This document shows, piece after piece, positions 56,465-64,000 of a stretch of 64,000 nucleotides of DNA (position 1 is the stretch's first letter; each line of letters opens with the position of its first letter). The notes under the pieces are model-generated. The model ran no database searches, was not told the DNA's origin, and saw only the letters and a program-made list of their open reading frames with translations. Location: contig JAPYTQ010000026.1 in NCBI GenBank assembly GCA_029941905.1, positions 9,574-73,573 on the forward strand, read 5' to 3'. Source of the stretch: JAHRVQ01 sp029941905. GTDB taxonomy: Bacteria; Pseudomonadota; Gammaproteobacteria; Pseudomonadales; Azotimanducaceae. Made by a program: the position numbers and the translations under genes.

Positions 56465-59400
56465 CTACAGAAGTTGGGTAATGGGCATCTTCTTTTCAAT
56501 GCCAAAACCCTGGGCAAAATCGACGCCTATCTCTCTTAGTATCTCGAGTATTTCGTTATTTTCGACGTATTCAGCGATAGTTTTCTTGCCCATGAAATGC
56601 CCAATTTCATTAATGGATTTAACAACAGCATAATCATTGGGATTCGTTTTGATATCTTTCACGAAAATACCATCGATCTTAAGGAAGTCCACGGGTAAGT
56701 TACGCAGATAAGAATATGAAGACAGCCCCGTTCCGAAATCATCCAACGAGAACTGTACGCCAATCACTTTCAGCTTTTCGATGAATTCTATTGCACTATC
56801 CAGACTGCCGATCGCTGATGTTTCAGTGATCTCAAAACAGATTTTGGAAGTGGGTAACTGGGTCTCATTAAACTGGTCAAGAACAAATTCCATAAAATCA
56901 TCTTCCGTCAAAGAGTTGCCCGAGATGTTAATAGAGAATGCGCCCAGATCTTCCAGTTTCAGGATATTATGCGAAATCCACTCAAAAGAATTCTTGATAA
57001 CCCAACGATCGATCGCGCCCATCTTATTGTACGTTTCTGCCGCAACGATAAAGTCCTGGGGTGGCATAGGTTCGCCCTTTTCATCCAGCACTGCTAACAG
57101 GATCTCGTAGTGAGCACGCTCATCACTATCTGCTGAGATGGGCAGAATTTTCTGGCAGTTCAGCACGAACCGATCTTCCCTGAGTGCGCTATCGATCTGC
57201 GAGACAAATCCCATGACATCGCGGCGGTGCCCCATTTCTGAATCATCGATTTCAAATACATGGATTCGATCCCTGCCAGCATCTTTGGCCGCATAACAGG
57301 CGCTGTCTGCGCTCGTTAAAATGGCAGAAACAGTCTCAAGTTCCTGATTCACCACCACAACACCACAACTCACCGTGAGTGCGAAGGTATTACCATCCCA
57401 GCGGAACCGGTTTGCCTTGATGGCATCAGACAACTGTTTGATTATCGAGATTCCTGGATCTTTTTCGCAATCTTCAATCACAATCCCAAATTCATCGCCT
57501 CCTAACCGTGCGATGACACACTTATTCCCCTGTAATTCATTAACTAGAATCCGGGAGATGTTAATCAGCAACTGGTCACCGACTTCATGCCCGGCGGCAT
57601 TGTTAATAACCTTAAACTGATCAAGGTCCAGGTAAGCGACCACGTGATTTGAATCGTATCTTTGTGTATTCATCAGCAATTTGTCGAGACTGCGTTCAAA
57701 CTCTTTTCGGTTTACCAATCCGGTAAGTTCATCGTGTGTGGCCTGGTGGGTTAGCTGGTTGTGCATGTTCTGCAACATCTGGTGCGACGTCCGGTCACTG
57801 AGGGGTAGATCGGACTCTTCCAGCACACTCGCACTGCCATCAGCGAGCAAAGCGGCTAACTCTTCAACCATCAGATCATGGGTCTTCACTCCCTGACGGT
57901 TTACAAAGACAAAATTTGATTTGTCTTCGCAGGTCCATGCTACGATGCAGATCCCGTAGGCTTTTTCGTCACTGTGAAACTCAAGCCAATCCCCAATATG
58001 TAAATTCTTTGCGCGCACAAGACAATTCTGCCATTCACGATTTTTCTCGTGGGTATTCCGAAGTTCCTGACGACGCTTATCCCTCGCGAAAATATCTCCG
58101 AAACCAAGCGTTTCACTAAATTGGTCAGCTGCCAGATGAATCATAGGGATCTGTGCCCGGTCCACGCCACCGACCATTAACTCACGCAGCGAATTAACTA
58201 AAGGCAAGCGTTGGCCGGGTTCAAAGGAAATCGAATCGAGGCCATATTCAATCTGTTTGAGTAAGTCTTCAGGGCCAATGTATCCTTTCTCTGTAGGATA
58301 GGCAGTGCCTCGCAGGTGGTGGGACAACTGTTCGATTACCTCGGTGTAATCATTCCAATCGTTGCTTTCCTGACCCTGGCGCAAGTGGGTGTTGACCAAT
58401 AGATTACGCCAGCCGGGCACCAACAATCGAATCAGGACTTCCGGGATATCGCGGCCGGACAATCTCGAGTTCATTTCATCCGCAACAGCCTGTTGTGCAT
58501 TGACCAGGATTTGTTGTCCCTCACTGGCCTTAACCGTTCGTTGAATGTTGCCGGTAAATAACCTTGATTGTCGATCAACCACGGGTTTCAGTTGATCAAG
58601 CGCCCTATCAAACACCAATGGATCGGCATCGTATTGCTGGTTAATATCGTCAACAATATCGTTAATGTTGCGACGAAGACTACCGCTTTCAGAACCACTG
58701 AGCCGGGCCAGTTGGTTGATGACTTCAAGTGACTGGTGGGGAGTTTCATCACTCAGAAAATTTTCATGCTGATTGGCGACCTTTTCGAGCGTCAGCTCCA
58801 ACTGACGAATCCAGTCTTTCGCCCTGTCGGAAACCAGACCGTCTTTCTCAACTATATCAACCAGATTCTCAACGATCTGTATATTTTCCATAACTGCGGG
58901 CGAGAGTCGGCGATTGTTTGCCCTGGCTGAGCCCTGCAACATTTGGCGCACGTTTTGCCTCTCTCCTTCGATGCGGGATGTATCTTGTCGTACCGCGGTC
59001 AACAGACGCTGAACTTCATGCTGGCTTAAAAACACATCCTCGCCCCCGTCTTCGACTTCCTCTTCTGCTCCCCCTCGGGTAATTAAATTATGGATACTGC
59101 TTATTGCCTGACGGACATTACTGGGGCCACCCTGCCCGCCACCCCCGCCAGAGCCCGAATATCCTGCCCGCCCAGATGATCCCCTGTTACCTCGGACCTC
59201 ATCCCTCAGCGACTCTAGTTCCTCGCGAACATCAAACTCATTCCCAGCATCCGCACCTGCAGACTGCCTAACGCCTGTCTTCGCGGCCGGTACATATCCT
59301 GCCCCCTGGGGAGTCTGCCGAACACCTCTCACTATCACTGGCGAAGGGACGATATAGTCATCGTCATACTCCGGAAACAGCTTACTGCCATCCAATACTC

Positions 59401-60457
59401 TGATAACAGAAATATACAACTTGCGGAAGAGAGGAATGGCCTTCGCCTCAAAACCGCTATACATCTTTTGGCGGATCTCTTTGGATAAATCAACACCACG
59501 TATCGCTATGTCAAAGGAATGGCAAAAAACGGAGGTCCCGAGAGGATTCGCTTCAGCATGCACCCAGGAATCCACCAGCATGCCCAGTTGGACTCGAAGC
59601 TGCGTCAAGTACTTATCGTACGCCCTCTCGCTTCGAGAAATAATATTTGCAACCGCCAGCCAGTCTTCAAATTCTTCAGTGTTAATCAAAGATAATTTCT
59701 TTCTGGTCGCCCACTTTTCTTTTCTTTTGGTTTCAGCAGCAAGGCGCTCCTCCAGCAACGATTTCAGGGTTCGCGGGTTATCTACCTGATCGAGAACCTC
59801 TTTGATAAAGGACTGGCTGACTCTCTTCTTAGCCTGCTCTAATTTTGACATGGCATCAAAGTAATCGCTCTGCTGGGCATTGGTCTTCGAATCCCGAACC
59901 AGATTCATCAGCTCTTCATCCATGTAAGCAAAGAAAGCGGAGTTCATCTCAGGCAATACTTTGGCGACCTCACGTCTCAGAGCCGCGATAATCTTCTTCT
60001 TGTCTGACGGCTTGATGGATCCCTGTGATCTTTGTAGCGGTGATTGAGATACTGCATCAGCGGCAGAAGACGCCTTGGGATCAGCCGCCATTGAACCAGC
60101 AGATACTGAAGATTCAGCATCCCTGGCTTTTTTCGCATGGGTCAGCAATGCCGTCATTATACTATCATCAATTCCGTTCACAAAACTGATGCCAATACCG
60201 CCGTCAACAATACGAACGATCTTTCCCGCAACGCGAAAATGTCTGGCTTTGGTTTTCGTCGGCATCGAAAAGTGAATACCTACCATCTCGCCGGGATTAA
60301 CCGGTGGAGAATTTGCAGCACGTGCGCTGTCAGGCTCGACCAACAGCAATCCACCTGCACAAAAATCCCGAATACTACACATCCAGGAGCGCCCCTCGCT
60401 GGGATGCACCAGTGCGTCTAAATCAATTGCGTACCTCTGGTTCTGACGTTTATCCAT
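56465..60457 (-). CDS. PilZ - DUF1631 - GGDEF - EAL protein
   Basis: 1330 residues. An N-terminal PilZ-like domain (NQRYAIDLDALVHPSEGRSW, CAGGLLLVE) is followed by a DUF1631 region (about 140-860). The GGDEF domain has an intact signature RLGGDEFGIVIED at about 985-989 and DLDQFKVINNAAGHEVGDQL. The C-terminal EAL domain has YEILLAV at about 1117 and FSLDDFGTGLSSYSYL near 1239. PilZ binds cyclic-di-GMP, GGDEF makes it and EAL degrades it. The EAL motif reads EIL and 'ETSAI' replaces the usual sequence, so hydrolysis is not assured. It has no membrane helix, so it is likely cytosolic. Confidence 0.9.
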   Translation of the reverse strand: MDKRQNQRYAIDLDALVHPSEGRSWMCSIRDFCAGGLLLVEPDSARAANSPPVNPGEMVGIHFSMPTKTKARHFRVAGKIVRIVDGGIGISFVNGIDDSIMTALLTHAKKARDAESSVSAGSMAADPKASSAADAVSQSPLQRSQGSIKPSDKKKIIAALRREVAKVLPEMNSAFFAYMDEELMNLVRDSKTNAQQSDYFDAMSKLEQAKKRVSQSFIKEVLDQVDNPRTLKSLLEERLAAETKRKEKWATRKKLSLINTEEFEDWLAVANIISRSERAYDKYLTQLRVQLGMLVDSWVHAEANPLGTSVFCHSFDIAIRGVDLSKEIRQKMYSGFEAKAIPLFRKLYISVIRVLDGSKLFPEYDDDYIVPSPVIVRGVRQTPQGAGYVPAAKTGVRQSAGADAGNEFDVREELESLRDEVRGNRGSSGRAGYSGSGGGGGQGGPSNVRQAISSIHNLITRGGAEEEVEDGGEDVFLSQHEVQRLLTAVRQDTSRIEGERQNVRQMLQGSARANNRRLSPAVMENIQIVENLVDIVEKDGLVSDRAKDWIRQLELTLEKVANQHENFLSDETPHQSLEVINQLARLSGSESGSLRRNINDIVDDINQQYDADPLVFDRALDQLKPVVDRQSRLFTGNIQRTVKASEGQQILVNAQQAVADEMNSRLSGRDIPEVLIRLLVPGWRNLLVNTHLRQGQESNDWNDYTEVIEQLSHHLRGTAYPTEKGYIGPEDLLKQIEYGLDSISFEPGQRLPLVNSLRELMVGGVDRAQIPMIHLAADQFSETLGFGDIFARDKRRQELRNTHEKNREWQNCLVRAKNLHIGDWLEFHSDEKAYGICIVAWTCEDKSNFVFVNRQGVKTHDLMVEELAALLADGSASVLEESDLPLSDRTSHQMLQNMHNQLTHQATHDELTGLVNRKEFERSLDKLLMNTQRYDSNHVVAYLDLDQFKVINNAAGHEVGDQLLINISRILVNELQGNKCVIARLGGDEFGIVIEDCEKDPGISIIKQLSDAIKANRFRWDGNTFALTVSCGVVVVNQELETVSAILTSADSACYAAKDAGRDRIHVFEIDDSEMGHRRDVMGFVSQIDSALREDRFVLNCQKILPISADSDERAHYEILLAVLDEKGEPMPPQDFIVAAETYNKMGAIDRWVIKNSFEWISHNILKLEDLGAFSINISGNSLTEDDFMEFVLDQFNETQLPTSKICFEITETSAIGSLDSAIEFIEKLKVIGVQFSLDDFGTGLSSYSYLRNLPVDFLKIDGIFVKDIKTNPNDYAVVKSINEIGHFMGKKTIAEYVENNEILEILREIGVDFAQGFGIEKKMPITQLL

Positions 60458-60477
60458 TCATATTCAAGACTGTTGCC

Positions 60478-61641
60478 TTATCCTGAGGCACCTGCTGCAG
60501 ATTCATATCTGGCAACGACCACCTGGTTACGACCTGTACGCTTTGCATCATAAAGTGCCCTGTCTGCTCGATCCATTGTCCGTTCAACTTCCTCCCCCCG
60601 ACGATACTCCGTCAAACCGATCGACGCAGTCAATCCAGTGTGAGCTTCAGTATCACTTACCTGTGACTCGACCAATCCTTCACCGATCCTGTGCGCGACG
60701 ATAAGGGCGTCATTCTCGGTCGTACCACCCAGCACCAGAATGAACTCCGTACCCCTGACTCTCGAAATACAATCCACTTCACGAAGAACTGACTCTGCAA
60801 TCTGCGCAAAGCGGGTGAGATCCTGATCACCCGTTTCATGAACAAAGCTTGAGTTAACCTGGTCAAAAAAGTCCAGGTCAACGGCACACAAGGTGAAGCG
60901 ATAGTTATTCCGACGATCTGCCATCGCCTTGTGCTGAGAGAGTACAACCATCAAGTGACGTCGATTATACGCTCCCGTGAGGTCATCTTTCACCGCTAGG
61001 TCACGAATTTGATCGAGCGCATCGCTTAATTCTTCATTCCTGTCGATTAAAAGACGCTCAACCATCAACATTTCGAGCCGATACAGGACCGGACCAAAGA
61101 CTAGCACAAGGCCAAAAGCAATCATTGCTATGAATTCTGTAGCTGGTTGCACCTTGTCGAGAACCGATAACATGTAAAGGGTGATGCTGTAGAGCACAAA
61201 AACCAGCAACTCTGTGCGGCTGAGACGATTGGCACCAACGACGATCATCGCCAGACCCGACAGCACTACCACTGGTTTCATCTCGACAACAAAGTAAGCA
61301 GTCATCAGCACGACACTCACCGCCCACATCATCTGTGCCAGATTCATATCAGGGTCTCTTAATCCCAGATTCCAGTCAAACAATATCGCAATCCAGAACG
61401 CCAGAAATCCCGCGCAAGCCAATGACGCAAACGCACCAAACTGAACAGGGGCAATATCCACAGACCCAATGGACAAGATGGTCCAGCACGCAACCAGATA
61501 GATGGCGAGACCTGTAGCCAGTATCGCGACACGATATACCCTGGATTGCTGCTGCGAGACGGCATCCAGCTTGGTGTTTTCGCGGATTTGCATACCAGGT
61601 TTCAGACGACTACTCAGATTTCCGAAATCCCTTTTTAACAT
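60478..61641 (-). CDS. Membrane GGDEF protein with degenerate active site
   Basis: 387 residues from the ATG at 61641 (upstream TTG at 61677 also in frame). About six membrane helices (residues 35-205) precede a GGDEF-family domain starting DDLTGAYNRRHLMVVL. The signature is RGTEF rather than GGDEF (residues 296-300 from this start), and the usual N-D-x-x-G-H-x-x-G-D segment is altered to NSSFVHETGD. A cyclase is therefore unlikely; a GTP-binding or signalling receptor is possible. It lies 20 bp upstream of the PilZ-GGDEF-EAL gene, same strand, so the two may be a unit. Confidence 0.85.
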   Translation of the reverse strand: MLKRDFGNLSSRLKPGMQIRENTKLDAVSQQQSRVYRVAILATGLAIYLVACWTILSIGSVDIAPVQFGAFASLACAGFLAFWIAILFDWNLGLRDPDMNLAQMMWAVSVVLMTAYFVVEMKPVVVLSGLAMIVVGANRLSRTELLVFVLYSITLYMLSVLDKVQPATEFIAMIAFGLVLVFGPVLYRLEMLMVERLLIDRNEELSDALDQIRDLAVKDDLTGAYNRRHLMVVLSQHKAMADRRNNYRFTLCAVDLDFFDQVNSSFVHETGDQDLTRFAQIAESVLREVDCISRVRGTEFILVLGGTTENDALIVAHRIGEGLVESQVSDTEAHTGLTASIGLTEYRRGEEVERTMDRADRALYDAKRTGRNQVVVARYESAAGASG

Positions 61642-61933
61642 ATCCCCAGAAGCCAATATGTAACTGCTTTGTAACAAAAAACAGAGCTTTCCCGTACTTA
61701 CAGCACCGTGTTTCCGACGAAAGGTAGGTTCTGGTCACGCCTTTTCATCGTCTGTATGCTGATTCTGATTCGGAAAGAGTGGTGAGACTCTACCCCGGGC
61801 AGGCCAGGCAACCCCGCCCTTCCTTTGTTATGTGATTGATTTATAAACTAAATAGGAGTCTCATGATTGACACAAAATTCCAGACTTTCAGGACAGGAAC
61901 TACCATCATGCAGCTTATTGAATCGGTAAACCT

Positions 61934-63748
61934 ATGAATTTGTTGATTTATCCACCACCAAAAAGCATTAAGGCAGGTAAAAAGAGGCTGTCGGCGGGCC
62001 GGAGAGGTCATCTGAGGCTCTCCTGCGATCACTCTGAGTTCTTCCTCGATGCTGTCAAACGCTTCGTCGGAAAGTGCCCCCAGCCCATGACCCTGACATA
62101 TGGCCAGGTCGAGCCGGAGTTAACTCTGATATCCGTATTTCTCGACAAGTCGATAAAAGGTGAGGAATCTTATCGAATTTCAACGACCAATGACGGCTTT
62201 CTGTTAACCGCGGGGACCGAGGTTGGGCTGTTCAGGGGTCTGGCTACATTGCAGCAGGTCTGCTCACAGCAAGAGATCGACCTGCCCTATCTTCAAATAG
62301 AGGACACTCCGGATTTCAAAGATCGTGGCGTCATGCTGGACATCAGCCGTTGCAAAGTGCCAGAACTCGATACCCTGAAAGCGCTTATCGACAGTTTTGC
62401 AACCCTCAAGTACAACCAGCTTCAACTCTATACTGAACATACATTTGCCTTCACCAATCATTCTCTTGTCTGGGCCGACGCATCACCCTACACCGCTGCT
62501 GATATCCTGGAGATCCAATCCTACTGCAATGCCCGCTATATAGAGCTGGTGCCTAATCTGAACTGCTTCGGCCACTTTGAACGCTGGTTGAAGTATCCGG
62601 AATATCATGCTTACGCAGAGTGTCCAGAAGGGTTCGTCCATCCATTGAACGGGCAACAAATACCATTCGGCAGCACATTAAAACCAAACCGTAAAAGTCT
62701 GCAACTTCTCGACGAATTGCACGCAGAATACCTGCCGCTGTTCGAGAGCGGTCGATTTAATGTGGGCGGTGATGAACCCTGGGAACTTGGTAGAGGATTC
62801 AGCAAATCTCGCTGTGAAGCGCAAGGAACGACTAGCGTGTATCTTGATTTTATCCATAAAATCAAACAACTGGTGAAAAAGCGCGGTCGCAGGATGATGT
62901 TCTGGAGCGATATAGTACTAAGCCAGCCAGACTCACTGAAGAAACTTTCGCGGGACTTGATTGCACTCAATTGGGGTTATGAGGCAAATCACCCCTTTCA
63001 CAGGGAATGTCGCTTGATGGCGGATCAACAAGTTCCATTTTACGTCTGCCCTGGTACCTCTGCCTGGAATTCCCTTACCGGCCGAATGACCAATGCAACG
63101 AAGAATCTCGCGAATGCAGCGAAAAATGGCATCCAATATGATGCGGAGGGATTTCTCGTCACCGATTGGGGCGATCATGGCCACCATCATTATCTGCCCG
63201 TCAGTTACGCCGGGTTTGCAATCGGAGCCTGTGAGAGCTGGAACCATCGCGGCAGCAAATTAATTGATGCCGAGGATCTCATCAACAGGGTTTACTTTCG
63301 CGAACACAACGCCGCAACCGCAAAGATCCTGGTACGCATGGGCAAAGCGCTGGATCTTGCGCCTTCGCCCATCCGTAACGGGTCTATCTTCAACCAGCTC
63401 TTGTTCTGGGACCAGAAACACGAGCCAAAAGTAACCCAAAGGATCTCCGACTCGGAACTCAATGACTGTATCTCGGAGTTTCAGGACATCAAGTCGACGC
63501 TACACATGATTCGAACCACTGACCGGGACAGATTGATTCCGGAACTTAACAATGCCATGGATATGGCGGTCCACGGCATTCAACGACTTCAGGTTCTCCG
63601 CAGTGGCGGCTCTGCTCCCTCGCAATTGCGACTTGATATGCAAAATATTATTGGCCAGCACGAGAAAATCTGGCTAAAACGAAATCGACCCGGGGGACTG
63701 GCAGAAAGCACCGCGTACCTGAAAAGAAGCCTGGACAGGCTGTCATGA
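61934..63748 (+). CDS. Glycoside hydrolase family 20 (beta-N-acetylhexosaminidase)
   Basis: 604 residues. An N-terminal GH20b-like domain (about 1-130) is followed by the catalytic barrel: FKDRGVMLDISRCKVPELDT, KYNQLQLYTEHTFAF, ELVPNLNCFGHFERWLK, and the Asp-Glu pair in FNVGGDEPWELG. Substrate-assisted cleavage of terminal GlcNAc or GalNAc is expected. No signal peptide is visible, so it is probably cytoplasmic; a role in chitin or peptidoglycan fragment recycling is possible. A 256-bp region upstream has no recognised feature. Confidence 0.88.
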   Translation: MNLLIYPPPKSIKAGKKRLSAGRRGHLRLSCDHSEFFLDAVKRFVGKCPQPMTLTYGQVEPELTLISVFLDKSIKGEESYRISTTNDGFLLTAGTEVGLFRGLATLQQVCSQQEIDLPYLQIEDTPDFKDRGVMLDISRCKVPELDTLKALIDSFATLKYNQLQLYTEHTFAFTNHSLVWADASPYTAADILEIQSYCNARYIELVPNLNCFGHFERWLKYPEYHAYAECPEGFVHPLNGQQIPFGSTLKPNRKSLQLLDELHAEYLPLFESGRFNVGGDEPWELGRGFSKSRCEAQGTTSVYLDFIHKIKQLVKKRGRRMMFWSDIVLSQPDSLKKLSRDLIALNWGYEANHPFHRECRLMADQQVPFYVCPGTSAWNSLTGRMTNATKNLANAAKNGIQYDAEGFLVTDWGDHGHHHYLPVSYAGFAIGACESWNHRGSKLIDAEDLINRVYFREHNAATAKILVRMGKALDLAPSPIRNGSIFNQLLFWDQKHEPKVTQRISDSELNDCISEFQDIKSTLHMIRTTDRDRLIPELNNAMDMAVHGIQRLQVLRSGGSAPSQLRLDMQNIIGQHEKIWLKRNRPGGLAESTAYLKRSLDRLS

Positions 63749-63929
63749 AACAGGTCTGTTGATTTACCATCATTGGCCAATTCAATTAAACCTGTCTATT
63801 AACCAGTATCACTCATTTTCATAGGCAGACAATCCTTGTATATGGGGAATGTAAGAGTGCACAATAGCGTTCCCAAAAAATGCATTACCAGATTCATACT
63901 GATCAAAACGACGAAAGGAGTAGTTGCCC

Positions 63930-64000
63930 ATGCGCGACGTAGTGGTGGTAGATAGTGTAAGAACCGGATTGGCCAAGTCCTTCCGGGGTACGTTCAATTT
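63930..64000 (+). CDS. Thiolase-family acetyltransferase, 5' end (partial)
   Basis: The visible 23 codons read MRDVVVVDSVRTGLAKSFRG followed by TF, the N-terminus of acetyl-CoA acyltransferases (PIVxSARTPxGxFxG type). AAAGGAG lies 9 nt upstream of the ATG. The gene leaves the window, so the substrate class (FadA- or PhaA-like) cannot be told. Confidence 0.8.
   Translation, partial: MRDVVVVDSVRTGLAKSFRGTFN

Overview
The window is a 64 kb stretch of a gammaproteobacterial chromosome. Gene order follows the Pseudomonas/Cellvibrio-type arrangement: gyrA-pheA-hisC-tyrA-cmk-rpsA-ihfB-lapA-lapB, then mtaD-ubiG-yciK, scpAB-rluB-trpS, dcd-apbC-metG, rnf-nth and perM-hda. Base composition looks roughly balanced, and nearly all genes are housekeeping genes. 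I recognise no rRNA, tRNA, CRISPR array or intact insertion sequence. The species cannot be named from this; a marine-type gammaproteobacterium is my inference.

Layout. 0-1.4 kb: end of a family-2 glycosyltransferase and a ComEA-like DNA-binding protein. 1.5-12.3 kb (minus): LPS assembly (lapAB), IHF-beta, ribosomal protein S1, CMP kinase, aromatic and histidine enzymes, gyrase A. 12.4-15.5 kb (plus): mtaD, ubiG, a 266-bp palindromic element, yciK. 15.5-20.1 kb (minus): rluB, scpB, scpA, trpS, a Sua5/YciO protein. 20.4-27.5 kb (plus): yciB, yciI, an SH3/coiled-coil exported protein with an N-terminal minisatellite, pdxJ, a membrane-anchored cold-shock protein, a protein of unknown function, a Sui1 homologue, a sulfurtransferase, mnmC. 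27.5-36.9 kb (minus): serA, a LysR pseudogene (plus strand), a diiron ferritin-like protein, a GntR-ABC exporter operon, then perM-hda-murG-like and a DUF2066 gene. 37-48 kb: DUF3108 protein, dcd, apbC, metG, the rnf operon, nth, argG. 48-64 kb: pyrC, rnt, rubrerythrin, a Fur-box operon (porin / FMN-binding / PepSY), grxD, hyuB, argD, two cyclic-di-GMP proteins, a GH20 hexosaminidase and the start of a thiolase.

What stands out. (1) The rnf operon has no separate rnfC. RnfB carries at its C-terminus the two-cluster ferredoxin domain of RnfC, and the NADH/FMN module of RnfC is absent. (2) Short tandem repeats are unusually common and cluster at gene starts. Coding repeats have periods of 15 or 24 bp, which preserve the frame; intergenic ones have mostly 12-14 bp units. 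Both 100-N assembly gaps lie inside such repeats. Two exported proteins share a start-anchored 24-bp (octapeptide) repeat built on the same core. A murG-like gene carries an in-frame pentapeptide repeat. (3) Several small inverted-repeat elements are present: a 266-bp element between ubiG and yciK that folds as three helices, and a 122-bp IS5-like MITE with a TTAG target duplication that supplies the start codon of the DUF2066 gene. (4) Several genes expected from the conserved order (serC, aroA, mupP, purMN, rnfC core) are missing from their usual places.
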